Positions 33,101 through 41,838 of a stretch of DNA of 64,000 nucleotides are shown piece by piece. The stretch comes from Priestia abyssalis (GTDB lineage Bacteria > Bacillota > Bacilli > Bacillales > Bacillaceae_H). Below the pieces are notes generated by a model. The model was given only the letters and a program-made list of their open reading frames with translations, searched no databases and was not told the origin of the DNA. A program made the position numbers and the translations under genes. Within the stretch, counting starts at the first letter, position 1; the number at the start of each line of letters is the position of its first letter. The stretch is from assembly GCF_002019595.1 (NCBI RefSeq), contig NZ_KV917369.1, positions 2,070,417 to 2,134,416 on the forward strand, given 5' to 3'.

Positions 33101-33114
33101 TGAAAGCGCTTTTG
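33101..33114 (+). promoter_or_regulatory. cre site upstream of acoR
   Basis: TGAAAGCGCTTTTG fits the cre consensus at 12 of 14 positions with the central AAGCGCTT intact. CcpA repression of acoR is known in B. subtilis. The gap 32948-33280 otherwise shows only AT-rich sequence. Confidence 0.55.
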
Positions 33115-33280
33115 TTATCAACTATAATGGTAAAAAATACTCCGAATAAACACCTTGTTTTTTTCTTCAGCAATATCCCTTTTTCATTTTCCACTTAATT
33201 ACACATCATGACATAACCTTTAAAAGCAGTGCAGATGAACATTTATGCCAAATGATAAACGAAATTTTGAGGGGGATCTA

Positions 33281-35158
33281 ATGTTTGGTACAACCTGTTA
33301 TATGAATACATGGAAGCGCTTTGTAAATGAGGGAATCCTTGAGTCATCCAGGCTAAACAAACGAATCATGGAGTCGTGGTACCGCTGCAAGCAGGAGGAT
33401 GTGAATCCGTATTTAAGCCAGGGGCAGCATATTTTAACAAATGGGGAACTTATCGCTCAAAAAGAGAAAAACTCGTTATTTCTCAATGCAGCTTTATCTC
33501 CTTTGGAAAAAATGAAAGAGGTCATTGAGGAGTCGAAAATGATGGCCTTATTAGTTGATCCTGAGGGGTATGTTTTGTCCTTAACAGGAAATAAAGGCGT
33601 CTTGCATGATGCGCGGAAAATCAATTTTGTTGAGGGGGTTCGCTGGACGGAGCAAGAAGTGGGAACGAATGCAATCGGAACAGCTCTCCAAACGGGAGAA
33701 GCGGTCATGATCAGCGGGACAGAACATTACTCAGTCGCTTCCCATCATTGGAGCTGTTCGGCAGCACCCATTTACAGTGATGACAGGAAGCTTCTTGGAA
33801 TCATTGATGTTTCCTGCCCTGTAAATAGTACTCATCCTTTTATGCTTGGAATGGTGGCTTCTCTTGCACATTCGATTGAACGAGAATTAAGTGTACGAGC
33901 TCATAAACATAAGATGGAGCTGATTCATAAATGCATCGACTTCATTGAAATAAACCAGCCGTTAATTATTTGTGATGATCAAAAGACGGTGGTGGCGAGC
34001 AGTAAGTCTGTTCGTCAGCGAATCCCAAACGTTGTTGGCATGAGAGTGAATGAACTATTGCCATACGGATTTCGGGTTGAAACGGAAAGCCCCGTTTTTT
34101 CAGAGAATCATAAGAATGTAATCGGAACATGCTTGCATTTATCGGAAGAAATGCTCCGAAAACCAGATGAACCGTTCGTTTCCGCTTTTTCTTCTAAGTC
34201 ATTTTATTTTGAAGGGGAGACCGGTACGAGCCAAGCGTTTCAGCGTACTTTACATGACATGAAGCGTGTGGCCCTGACGGATGCCAGCGTTTATATATTG
34301 GGAGAAACCGGGACGGGAAAAGAGCTGGTTGCAAAAGCCATCCATGAAAACAGTTCACGCAAAGACGGCCCTTTTATTGCTTTGAATTGCGGTGCTATTC
34401 CTAAAGAGCTGATGGAAAGCGAACTGTTCGGTTATGTAGAAGGGGCATTCACAGGGGCGAAGCGTCAGGGCTATAAGGGGAAATTCGAACAGGCAAACAA
34501 CGGGACCCTTTTCCTTGATGAAATTGGTGAGATTCCTCCATCTATGCAAGTGGCCCTTTTGCGTGTTTTACAAGAACGAAAGGTGACACCTGTTGGCGGG
34601 ATAAAAGAAATTTCTTTAAATATTCGAATCATCACAGCTACACATCGTGATCTTCTTCAACTCGTTCACGAAGGAACATTCCGTGAAGATTTATACTACC
34701 GCCTCCATGTGTATCCAATGTATGTTCCATCTTTACGTGATAGGAAAGAAGACATTCCCCGCTTAGTACGTTATTTTTGCCAGAAAAACAATTGGACCAT
34801 TAAATGGCCGGATGAATGTTTTGATAGACTTATGCAGTACGAGTGGCCGGGAAACATCCGGGAATTATTCAACGTATTGGAGCGGTTGCAAATTGTATCG
34901 CCAAACGGGTCCATAACTCCATTGCAAATATCCGACTTGCTGCCTGAGCTGAATACCCGCCTCCGATGGCCGGCTTCATCTATTTCGGACGGGGAACAAA
35001 CCGAGCCTTCAACTCAACTGACATTGCGTGAAAAAATCCAAAAGGACTTGATGATGGAGGCATTACAAAAAACAAAGGGAAATGTGACAATGGCTGCCAA
35101 ATTATTGGATATCCCAAGAAGTACTTTTTACAAGCGGCTTCAGAAATTTAATTTGTAG
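33281..35158 (+). CDS. acoR: Sigma54-dependent activator of acetoin catabolism
   Basis: I start at ATG 33281 behind GAGGGGG; an ATG at 33245 has no ribosome site. 625 residues. N-terminal GAF-like sensor (GVRWTEQEVGTNAIGTALQ, ~110-130), a middle PAS-like part, then AAA+ with Walker A GETGTGKE (~341), GAFTGA (~388, contacts sigma54), Walker B LFLDEIGE, and a Fis-type helix-turn-helix (GNVTMAAKLLDIPRSTFYKR). It should bind upstream of acoA and open the sigma54 promoter in response to acetoin. Confidence 0.92.
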   Translation: MFGTTCYMNTWKRFVNEGILESSRLNKRIMESWYRCKQEDVNPYLSQGQHILTNGELIAQKEKNSLFLNAALSPLEKMKEVIEESKMMALLVDPEGYVLSLTGNKGVLHDARKINFVEGVRWTEQEVGTNAIGTALQTGEAVMISGTEHYSVASHHWSCSAAPIYSDDRKLLGIIDVSCPVNSTHPFMLGMVASLAHSIERELSVRAHKHKMELIHKCIDFIEINQPLIICDDQKTVVASSKSVRQRIPNVVGMRVNELLPYGFRVETESPVFSENHKNVIGTCLHLSEEMLRKPDEPFVSAFSSKSFYFEGETGTSQAFQRTLHDMKRVALTDASVYILGETGTGKELVAKAIHENSSRKDGPFIALNCGAIPKELMESELFGYVEGAFTGAKRQGYKGKFEQANNGTLFLDEIGEIPPSMQVALLRVLQERKVTPVGGIKEISLNIRIITATHRDLLQLVHEGTFREDLYYRLHVYPMYVPSLRDRKEDIPRLVRYFCQKNNWTIKWPDECFDRLMQYEWPGNIRELFNVLERLQIVSPNGSITPLQISDLLPELNTRLRWPASSISDGEQTEPSTQLTLREKIQKDLMMEALQKTKGNVTMAAKLLDIPRSTFYKRLQKFNL

Positions 35159-35265
35159 ATGGTTTTCATGCTGAATAAAGCTAAAATGGTGATATGCCGA
35201 AAATTCCTGATAGCAGGAATGAATAGACATTGACGATCTGTAAATATAATAGTTGATAAAGTGAC

Positions 35266-35298
35266 CTCCTCTTGAACAAAGGCAAGGGGAGTTTTTTT
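35266..35298 (+). terminator. Terminator after acoR
   Basis: CTCCTCTTG pairs with CAAGGGGAG (one G-U), then TTTTTT. Confidence 0.75.
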
Positions 35299-35426
35299 AT
35301 GGAAATGACATGTAACTGCCTGTAACAATTCGCATATTGTCAAACGAATCGACAAAATACGGGTGGTGACAGTGGTACTTTAGTGTATAATGAAACAAAA
35401 ACGTATGACAGAATGGGAGCGAAACA

Positions 35427-35882
35427 ATGAAAGCTGAAAAGGAGCAAGATCAGCTTAAGCTGACGTTATCAGAAGAAGAGTATTTAAAATTGACAGAGTT
35501 GGTGTTTTTAGGGAAATGGGTCACCAACTCGTCATATGAAAATGAACCGGAGCGCAATCCCTATAATGAACTGGAACAAACTATTTTTAATGTTTCGCGC
35601 CATTTTGATTTGCCTAAGCATTTCGAGCATTATGAAACGCATTCGTTTTTTACGCAGAGGCTGGAAGATCGAATGATGAATCTCGTAGATACATACGATC
35701 AAGAGGCATTTTGGATGAAGCTTGCAAGCCTTCTTGCCCAAAGGGATGTCCATCGGGCAATGGAGTCAGGCCACAGATTTTCATCGGATGTAATAGAACA
35801 AGTAGTACAAAGGGAACTGGAGTATGAGCAAGAGTTTGAGGAAAATGGTCTGAGAAACGTGGAAGTGAAAATAAAGAAATAA
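35427..35882 (+). CDS. Conserved Bacillaceae hypothetical protein
   Basis: 151 residues from ATG 35427 behind GGGAGC; a TATAAT lies at about 35386. Acidic and mainly helical, with LTLSEEEYLKLTELVFLGKW and FFTQRLEDRMMNLVDTYDQE. The general build resembles small Bacillus proteins of unknown role; I cannot assign a function. Confidence 0.75.
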   Translation: MKAEKEQDQLKLTLSEEEYLKLTELVFLGKWVTNSSYENEPERNPYNELEQTIFNVSRHFDLPKHFEHYETHSFFTQRLEDRMMNLVDTYDQEAFWMKLASLLAQRDVHRAMESGHRFSSDVIEQVVQRELEYEQEFEENGLRNVEVKIKK

Positions 35883-35938
35883 CACGGGAGCGGCATGGAG
35901 AACCAAAAAATAGCGGGTTTCCATGCCGTTTTAGTTGA

Positions 35939-36820
35939 TTACGCCTTCTTTGCTGGCTGTAAAGAATAATAATCGTAGGCCGAGCTGACTCGAAAGCCGC
36001 ACGATTCGTATAAATGAAGGGCGTTTTTGTTAGAAGTCTCAACCTCAATCATAATGGCTTTTTTACTTTGATTTTTCAGTGTTTCGATCAATTGTATCAA
36101 GATTTTCCTCCCATAACCTTTCCCTTGGTATGATGATCGAACCGCGAAAGCCCGGATATACAGTTCTTCTGGGTGTTCGCTGACGGTGACGGTTCCGATA
36201 TAAGAAGGGCCGGCTCGGGCTACATAGAGTATATGCCTTGAATCAGAAATTGTTTGTCGGATCATCTCACTCGCTGTTTCGTTCGAAAAAGAGAAGCTTT
36301 CCGATAAAATGATTTGAATATGTACATGATCGGCTTGAGTGGCACGTACAAGTTGGACTGCCTTTTCGTTCGTCATCGATACTTTATCGGGAATGAGAAT
36401 CATGCTGTATTCGGAAAAACGGTAGACGGCGTTAATCGCTGTCAGGAACGCCTTGCCTGAAAGCGAAGAGCGGTCTGTAATAAGCAGCTGGCTTTGGATG
36501 CTCCTTGGTTTCCAATGCTGGCTCGCTTCTTTCAGAAGGGTGGAAGCGATATGTCTTTTACGGAAATGAGGGTCGACCATGATAGTAATTTCAGCTTCGT
36601 GTTTATTTGAAAATGAGTACATGCCAAGAAAACCCGTCAATTGTCCGTGACAATAATATAAGAAATCATTTGTTTCTTTTCCGTCACGACTTTGCAATAT
36701 GGAAAGGTTCAAGGGAATAGTGAGATTAATTTGTTCCCATTGATTGCATGTATTGGCTAAATCGGTGATGGCTTCTAGTTCGGCTGCGGTTAAATGAGTC
36801 CGTGCATGTACGCCTTCCAT
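35939..36820 (-). CDS. Tandem GNAT acetyltransferase
   Basis: About 293 residues if begun at ATG 36820, which has a weak GAGAG upstream; a start at 36874 has no visible site. Two GNAT folds: the first at ~50-130 (ITIMVDPHFRKRHIASTLLK) and the second at ~150-290 with the acetyl-CoA loop SSYQGKGYGRKILIQLIE and NALHLYESCGFR. Only the second has a full pyrophosphate-binding loop; the first (RKRHIAS) is degenerate. Substrate unknown. It follows the MBL gene closely and is probably cotranscribed. Confidence 0.82.
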   Translation of the reverse strand: MEGVHARTHLTAAELEAITDLANTCNQWEQINLTIPLNLSILQSRDGKETNDFLYYCHGQLTGFLGMYSFSNKHEAEITIMVDPHFRKRHIASTLLKEASQHWKPRSIQSQLLITDRSSLSGKAFLTAINAVYRFSEYSMILIPDKVSMTNEKAVQLVRATQADHVHIQIILSESFSFSNETASEMIRQTISDSRHILYVARAGPSYIGTVTVSEHPEELYIRAFAVRSSYQGKGYGRKILIQLIETLKNQSKKAIMIEVETSNKNALHLYESCGFRVSSAYDYYSLQPAKKA

Positions 36821-36884
36821 TATGCTCTCACGTCCCTCTCTGAAAGAATCATTAAACATATTTTCCGCACTCATAGAGCGGAAT

Positions 36885-37745
36885 TTAATTTACATAGCGG
36901 CTGTCTTTCGGAACGGCCATTTCATCAAAATGGTTTACCAGTTTTTTTAGAGATTGCGTCAACTCGTCTCCGTTCATCGGAAGTCCGTGGCCTGTAATGG
37001 CAACTGCCGGCTTCAATGCTTCGAGCGCTGCGACCGAGTCTTTCGCTGCTTTCCAGTCTGTCGTGAAGTACTTTGGAGGTCCGCTTATTTCTTGTTCTTG
37101 CATGATTACTTTGTAAAGGGATTCTTGTTTGACTGTGACAAACGCATCTCCGACGATCAGTGAACGGTCTTCATCTCTAAACAGCGAGACATGTCCCGGT
37201 GTATGCCCAGGTGTGTGAATCCAGCGCCATCCCGGCATGAAAGGGACCGTGCTGTCATTAGGCAATGACTGTATACGACCCCCTAAGTCAATGCCGTGAT
37301 TCGGGAACATCGGAGACATTTTCGCGACGAAGCCGTCGTCAACGGTAGGGTCTCCTTTTGGGTAATTTTGCTGCCCCGTTAAATAAGGAAGCTCCAGCTC
37401 ATGTGCATAAACAGAAACGTTCCATTGCTTTGTCAATTCCACGAGTGCCCCTACATGATCAAAATGCCCGTGAGTCAAAACAATTGCTTTCGGCTGGCAG
37501 TCTGTGCCAAAGCGTTCTTGGGCAGCTGAAACGATAGCTCCTGCAGAATGCGGCATACCGGCATCAATAAGCACGAATTCTTTGGAATTAGCAGGATTTC
37601 CGATAAATATAATATTCACTATTTGAATAGGAAGACAAAAAATATCCGGCATGACGGCTTGGCCCATCCCGTCCGTTATAGATGTGATTGGAAGAAAAGT
37701 ATCATCAAATGTATTGTCCAAGTGGTTATCGTGAACATGATCCAT
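36885..37745 (-). CDS. Metallo-beta-lactamase fold hydrolase
   Basis: 286 residues behind AGGAGGTAAT. The HxHxDH motif is present as LTHGHFDHVGAL, with HTPGHTPGHVSL and VGDAF downstream and ITGHGLP near the end, so a two-metal site is intact. The family includes lactonases and glyoxalase-like thioesterases; the substrate is not deducible. Confidence 0.88.
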   Translation of the reverse strand: MDHVHDNHLDNTFDDTFLPITSITDGMGQAVMPDIFCLPIQIVNIIFIGNPANSKEFVLIDAGMPHSAGAIVSAAQERFGTDCQPKAIVLTHGHFDHVGALVELTKQWNVSVYAHELELPYLTGQQNYPKGDPTVDDGFVAKMSPMFPNHGIDLGGRIQSLPNDSTVPFMPGWRWIHTPGHTPGHVSLFRDEDRSLIVGDAFVTVKQESLYKVIMQEQEISGPPKYFTTDWKAAKDSVAALEALKPAVAITGHGLPMNGDELTQSLKKLVNHFDEMAVPKDSRYVN

Positions 37746-37929
37746 GATTATTACCTCCTAATTGTAATGGAAAATCAACTATAGAGTTTCCTACTTTCCG
37801 CAATAAAACACTTTTTTGATGATTCGCCTGCTTTGGCAACTCTCATTTAACATAGATGGACACCGATGTTTTGCAATGTCCTAAAAGGGGGATAAGTAAA
37901 TCAAACATTCCAAAAGTGAGGTGGCTTTT

Positions 37930-38151
37930 ATGACTGAGAGGAAAGAGCGGTTTGTTGAAAAGAACAGAAAAGGAAACATGGACCATCCGGAACAATATGA
38001 AACAGAAAAAGAAAGTTTGTTTGACCGCTTTGAGAGCGAACAATATGTCGATCCGATTCCTATGGAAGATTTAAAAGAAGAAAAGCGCGAGGAAAAAGAC
38101 GGGTATCATACGAAAGATACATCCTCCAGTGAAAAGAAGTATTCTGAATAG
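37930..38151 (+). CDS. Small hydrophilic hypothetical protein
   Basis: 73 residues from ATG 37930 behind GTGAGGTGG. Very polar with alternating Lys and Glu (MTERKERFVEKNRKGNMDHP, MEDLKEEKREEKDGYH), probably disordered. No membrane segment. Not recognised. Confidence 0.65.
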   Translation: MTERKERFVEKNRKGNMDHPEQYETEKESLFDRFESEQYVDPIPMEDLKEEKREEKDGYHTKDTSSSEKKYSE

Positions 38152-38160
38152 GCAGAAAGA

Positions 38161-38191
38161 AAAGCGCCAGTGAAAACTGGTGCTTTTTTAT
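38161..38191 (+). terminator. Terminator; second insertion niche of IS605-type end
   Basis: AAAGCGCCAGT pairs with ACTGGTGCTTT and a T-run ends in TTTAT. The solo left end starts directly after it. Confidence 0.8.
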
Positions 38192-38252
38192 CATTTTAAG
38201 AGAGAAGACCTCCACTTCTAAACGGAGTGAAAGTGGGGGATGAATCGCTGTT
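38192..38252 (+). repeat. Solo left end of an IS605-type element
   Basis: From the C after TTTAT, 20 of 27 bases agree without gaps with the left end of the TnpB element at 12971, including CATTT and AGAAGAC. A hairpin with arms CCTCCACTT and AAGTGGGGG follows, then ATGAAT, as in the full element. No transposase gene and no right end follow. Confidence 0.6.
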
Positions 38253-38334
38253 TTTTATACTCAAATATCTCGTTTCATTCTAGAAAGTGTATGTTAATCT
38301 ACAATCATTTGAAGAAAAGGGAGGACAAAAAATG

Positions 38335-38363
38335 TTGAAGGTTTTAGTACCAGGTGATAATAT
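38335..38363 (+). promoter_or_regulatory. fabH promoter with FapR operator in the spacer
   Basis: TTGAAG (38335-38340) and TAATAT (38358-38363) are 17 bases apart. TTAGTACCAGGTGATAA at 38344-38360 agrees with the FapR operator TTAGTACCTGRTACTAA at 14 of 17 positions. FapR would block RNA polymerase when malonyl-CoA is low. Confidence 0.65.
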
Positions 38364-38410
38364 TAGGTGATACAGTATAAAGGCAAATAAGAGAAGGGTG
38401 GTTCGTTATC

Positions 38411-39391
38411 GTGAAATCACAAGCAAAGATAACGGCATTCGGGACATATGTTCCGGAACGAAGGTTAACAAATGAAGATTTGCAAAAAATGGTCGATACG
38501 AGTGATGAGTGGATTGTACAGCGAACAGGCATGAAGGAAAGAAGAATTGCCGCTGAAAATGAATCGACATCAACGCTTGCGATAAAAGCGGTAGAAGACT
38601 TGGTAAAACGAAGCAGTTTATATTTAGAAGACGTGGATTGCATCATCGTGGCAACGACTACGGCTGAATATGCTCTTCCAAGCGTTGCATGCCGAGTACA
38701 AGAGTATTTTAATATTCCCCATACCGCAGCTTTTGATTTAAGTGCTGCCTGTGCAGGGTTTACATATGGATTACATGTCGCCAATGGCTTGGTTTCCTCA
38801 GGCGCTCATCAAAAAGTGCTGGTGATTGGTGCTGAGGCGATGTCTAAAGTAATCGATTACGAAGATCGGGCCACGTGTATTTTATTTGGTGATGGCGCAG
38901 GGGCTATGGTAGTGGAGCGAGAAGAGGAAAACCCGGGATTTTTCGGTTCCCATCTCGAAACGGAAGGTGCAGGCGGCATTCATCTATACCGAACGATTAT
39001 TGGAGAGACAATGAACGGAGTGGAACTTCAATCGAATGGTAAGATGGTTCAAAACGGACGAGAAGTTTACAAATGGGCCGTTCGATCTGTTCCGAAAGGG
39101 ATTGAACAGCTTTTGCTTAAGGCGGGAATGAACAAAACGGATGTAGACTGGTTTGTCCCCCACAGCGCCAATTTGCGAATCATTGAATCCATCTGTGAGA
39201 GATCGGGACTATCACTTGAAAGATCACTTACAAGTGTGGAGTATATGGGCAACACTTCGTCGGCGTCCATTCCGCTGGCGTTGGATAATGGAATCAAAGA
39301 GGGAAAAGTGGAAAACGGCGACTTGCTGTTATTGTACGGGTTTGGTGGAGGCCTTACACAATGCGGTGTATTGGTAAGGTGGGATCTGTAA
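38411..39391 (+). CDS. fabH: Beta-ketoacyl-ACP synthase III
   Basis: 326 residues from GTG 38411 behind AAGGGTGG. The catalytic Cys (DLSAACAGF), His (VPHSANLRI) and Asn (YMGNTSSAS) are all present, as is the start ITAFGTYVPERRLTNEDL. It condenses acetyl- or branched acyl-CoA with malonyl-ACP to begin fatty-acid synthesis. It stands alone, without fabF, as does fabHB in B. subtilis, and appears to be FapR-controlled. Confidence 0.92.
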   Translation: MKSQAKITAFGTYVPERRLTNEDLQKMVDTSDEWIVQRTGMKERRIAAENESTSTLAIKAVEDLVKRSSLYLEDVDCIIVATTTAEYALPSVACRVQEYFNIPHTAAFDLSAACAGFTYGLHVANGLVSSGAHQKVLVIGAEAMSKVIDYEDRATCILFGDGAGAMVVEREEENPGFFGSHLETEGAGGIHLYRTIIGETMNGVELQSNGKMVQNGREVYKWAVRSVPKGIEQLLLKAGMNKTDVDWFVPHSANLRIIESICERSGLSLERSLTSVEYMGNTSSASIPLALDNGIKEGKVENGDLLLLYGFGGGLTQCGVLVRWDL

Positions 39392-39501
39392 CAAGTCCTT
39401 TCATTCCATGGCAGCGGTATCATAAAGGAAACTTCCAGCCGCAGGAGTCTTACTGCCCGTTAATGCGGGATAAATAAGATTGAGCTGTTTTGACGACACA
39501 G

Positions 39502-39556
39502 AAACTCCCTATGATTCTACAGCAATAGTTTGCAGAATCATGGGGGAGTTTTTAAA
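39502..39556 (+). terminator. Terminator after fabH
   Basis: AAACTCCC.ATGATTCT pairs with AGAATCAT.GGGGGAGTTT, then a T-run. The rest of 39392-39812 holds no other supported feature. Confidence 0.7.
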
Positions 39557-39812
39557 AATTTTTGGGCATCAATGACCAATTAAGATCCGAGTGGATGAAC
39601 TCTCTAATGGGAAACTGTTACGAATAAGAAGGAGGGACTTTCAGTAAAAACGCTTGTTGAATCCTCATTTATTCCGCTTTAACGAAAACAACTTCGAGAT
39701 AGATCGAGATTTTTTCGTTTTTGAAAAAAAGGAGCTAGAATAAAGGAAAATCCTATTCATTGAGAGAATTAAATAAGGATAATACATATAACTTATAATG
39801 GAGGAAATGAAC

Positions 39813-40067
39813 ATGCCTTATTATGCAGCAATCTTACATATGGAAAAGCCGGAACTCAATCAGCAATACCGTCCTCAGCACTTGGATTATTTATCGACAT
39901 TGGATGAACAAGGGAAAATATTCGCTAAAGGACCTTTTGTGGATGGAGCGGGAGGTTTAGTGGTATACAAAGCTGATTCTTTAGAGGAAGCCAAACAATT
40001 AGCCGAAACAGACCCTTATGTAAAAGAAGGCGTACGTCGACTTGAATTACATGAGTGGGGGATTTAA
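39813..40067 (+). CDS. YciI-like protein
   Basis: 84 residues from ATG 39813 behind GGAGGAAATG. PYYAAILHMEKPE, RPQHLDYLSTLDEQGKIFAK and GPFVDGAGGLVVY are the ferredoxin-like YciI pattern with the conserved His near residue 23. Related to chlorite-dismutase-like/muconolactone isomerase folds; cellular role unknown. Confidence 0.85.
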   Translation: MPYYAAILHMEKPELNQQYRPQHLDYLSTLDEQGKIFAKGPFVDGAGGLVVYKADSLEEAKQLAETDPYVKEGVRRLELHEWGI

Positions 40068-40102
40068 GCGCGCTGCTTGAAATCCTGTTTTGAACTCATA
40101 GG

Positions 40103-40163
40103 GCCTGTCACTTTCCGAAAAGACTGGAATAAAACCGGTCAGGGGAAAGGGCAGGCTATTCTT
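40103..40163 (+). terminator. Terminator after the YciI gene
   Basis: GCCTGTCACTTTCC pairs with GGAAAGGGCAGGC, with an inner GACTGG/CCGGTC stem; TATTCTTGTTT follows. Nothing else is supported up to 40336. Confidence 0.6.
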
Positions 40164-40336
40164 GTTTAGTAATAAATATTTACATAATAATATTATGGTT
40201 AAGAGAGATGTTTTTGGTTTCTATTTCATAAAAGATTTTTTATAGATACGGAAAAAAGGAGTGCATTTTTTCTCTATATCGTACAAGAAGATTGCGTATC
40301 ATTACTTGCAAGTCATGTTTATAAGAAGGCAGGATA

Positions 40337-40374
40337 AAGCCTCAACAGGCATGCTTTTCACCCTGATGAGGCTT
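40337..40374 (-). terminator. Terminator of the reverse-strand DUF948 gene
   Basis: AAGCCTCA pairs with TGAGGCTT; on the reverse strand TTATCC follows, so the tail is weak. Confidence 0.45.
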
Positions 40375-40388
40375 CATTTTCGGTGATA

Positions 40389-40844
40389 TTAATAGGTTTG
40401 TTCAGTCTTTACCTGGTTATAAGTATGTTTGTTTCTTTTTTGAGCCTGCCATTTGTTCCATAAGGCGAATAAGGTATTTCCCCATCGTACGGCCTCGGTA
40501 ATCTTGTCCGATTGTTTTCTTACTTGATGTGATACTGTTTCAGTCGTATCTTTCACCGTTTCATTTACCATTCTCAAAGAATCTCCGGCTTCTCTCACTG
40601 CATGAAACGTTGAATTCAGAGCCCCTGTTTTTTCTTGAATGTCTTCAGCCAATTGATTTGTTTGGTGAAGAAGAATGGTGGCCTCATTCGTCAAACCATC
40701 GATTTGTCCCGGAAGGCGCTCGACTGTTTCCGCTGTATGTTTCAATGTTTGATCAAGCGACTTTAATGCCTTTACTAGAAAAATAGATACGACCGCAAAA
40801 GCTACGGCAATTAATGCAACACTTACGTATAAAATCCATTCCAT
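40389..40844 (-). CDS. DUF948 membrane protein (YtxG-like)
   Basis: 151 residues behind GAGGAGGC. One N-terminal helix (ILYVSVALIAVAFAVVSIFLV), then a long amphipathic helical tail (TLKHTAETVERLPGQIDGLT and following) and a basic end. DUF948 proteins such as B. subtilis YtxG are general-stress proteins. A sigmaB-like promoter lies upstream (40890-40914). Confidence 0.82.
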   Translation of the reverse strand: MEWILYVSVALIAVAFAVVSIFLVKALKSLDQTLKHTAETVERLPGQIDGLTNEATILLHQTNQLAEDIQEKTGALNSTFHAVREAGDSLRMVNETVKDTTETVSHQVRKQSDKITEAVRWGNTLFALWNKWQAQKRNKHTYNQVKTEQTY

Positions 40845-40889
40845 CTTGTTTTGCCTCCTCTTCTTTTAATATTTGATGTAAGGGTTTGT

Positions 40890-40914
40890 TTCCCCGTATG
40901 AAGCAAGTTTAAAC
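40890..40914 (-). promoter_or_regulatory. SigmaB-like promoter, reverse strand
   Basis: On the reverse strand GTTTAA is followed after 13 bases by GGGGAA, close to the sigmaB consensus GTTTAA-N13-15-GGGTAT. Confidence 0.45.
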
Positions 40915-41046
40915 CCACTTTTAAACTAAGTTTCATCTTATACATGTTTTCATCGAGATTCCATCATCATGGAATAAAAGCACCGGTAAAGTTACCGGAA
41001 AACGGACACTAAATGCTTCACCAAAACATATAGAATGAAGACAACT

Positions 41047-41071
41047 GTTATTTTTCAAAAAAAGTGGGTAC
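41047..41071 (+). promoter_or_regulatory. SigmaB-like promoter, forward strand
   Basis: GTTATT is followed after 13 bases by GGGTAC, a good sigmaB -10. It lies about 48 bases before the second DUF948 gene. Confidence 0.45.
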
Positions 41072-41118
41072 ATAACATATAACAAACATTTATTTTCGAA
41101 GTGGAGGAGATTGACACA

Positions 41119-41508
41119 ATGGTTATCGTTTATGCGAGCATTGCGCTTTTTGTTCTTTCCCTTATTTACTTGGGTTATTCAATTTTTAGGGCTATTAAAG
41201 AGATGAAGCCGAATTTAATGAGTGTCCAAGAAACAACGGCACGGATTCAGCGAAAAGCAGATATGATTAATAGTGAAATGAACAAGCTGACGCAAACACA
41301 GCGGGAGATCCAAATGGATATCGAACACAAGAAACAATTAGTTAATGAAGTGGTTGAATCTGCTAAACAAACCCCACAATTATTGAAGCAAATATGGAAT
41401 CAGGGGAAAAAAGTTCCCCATCCTCACGGGCTAAAAGGAAAACCTTCTTCTGAAATTGGAAAGTTTAGTGAAAGACTGCTGGCATTATTGGAGAAAAAAT
41501 ATTTATAG
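41119..41508 (+). CDS. DUF948-like membrane protein
   Basis: 129 residues from ATG 41119 behind GGAGGAG. One N-terminal helix (IVYASIALFVLSLIYLGYSIF), a coiled tail (VQETTARIQRKADMINSEMN) and a basic C-terminus. Same build as the divergent gene at 40389, so the two are probably paralogs reading outward from one control region. The hairpin repeat starts at its stop codon. Confidence 0.75.
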   Translation: MVIVYASIALFVLSLIYLGYSIFRAIKEMKPNLMSVQETTARIQRKADMINSEMNKLTQTQREIQMDIEHKKQLVNEVVESAKQTPQLLKQIWNQGKKVPHPHGLKGKPSSEIGKFSERLLALLEKKYL

Positions 41509-41617
41509 ATCGATTTAGAAAATTCGGCATGACCAAAAGGGGGTCATGTCGAATTTTCTAGACCTAAGCGGATGACACCCCCCTTGCGGGGGTGGCGTCA
41601 TCCGCTTAGGTGAGAAC
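41503..41617 (+). repeat. Double-hairpin repeat, full copy
   Basis: Hairpin 1: TAGAAAATTCGGCATGACC (41516-41534) with GGTCATGTCGAATTTTCTA (41542-41560). Hairpin 2: CCTAAGCGGATGACACCCCC with its partner ending GTCATCCGCTTAGG (to 41610). The gene's TAG stop is part of the repeat start. Between it and 41838 I see only a probable promoter region (TATAAT at about 41755). Confidence 0.8.
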
Positions 41618-41838
41618 CCTTTATGTGCCCACTAGGGTTTTTCCGGTTCGACTGCGTGTCTACATTATCTGTCAGTCTAAATGGCTGTCAAACTAAAGTT
41701 GTATATTGCAGTAGAAACATGCAGTGAATTCTCTTTTTCGCACCAATATTTGGTATAATGAACAAGAGAGAAAAATAAGAACTATTTTTAATATTTTATG
41801 GAAAAAGTGATGATGGGAATCGGAGAGGTGTTCATTCT

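Noticed and set aside
38332..38370. 12-codon frame (MLKVLVPGDNIR) behind AAGGGAGG upstream of fabH
   Set aside because: The frame coincides with the -35, the FapR operator and the -10, so regulatory DNA explains the bases better than a peptide.
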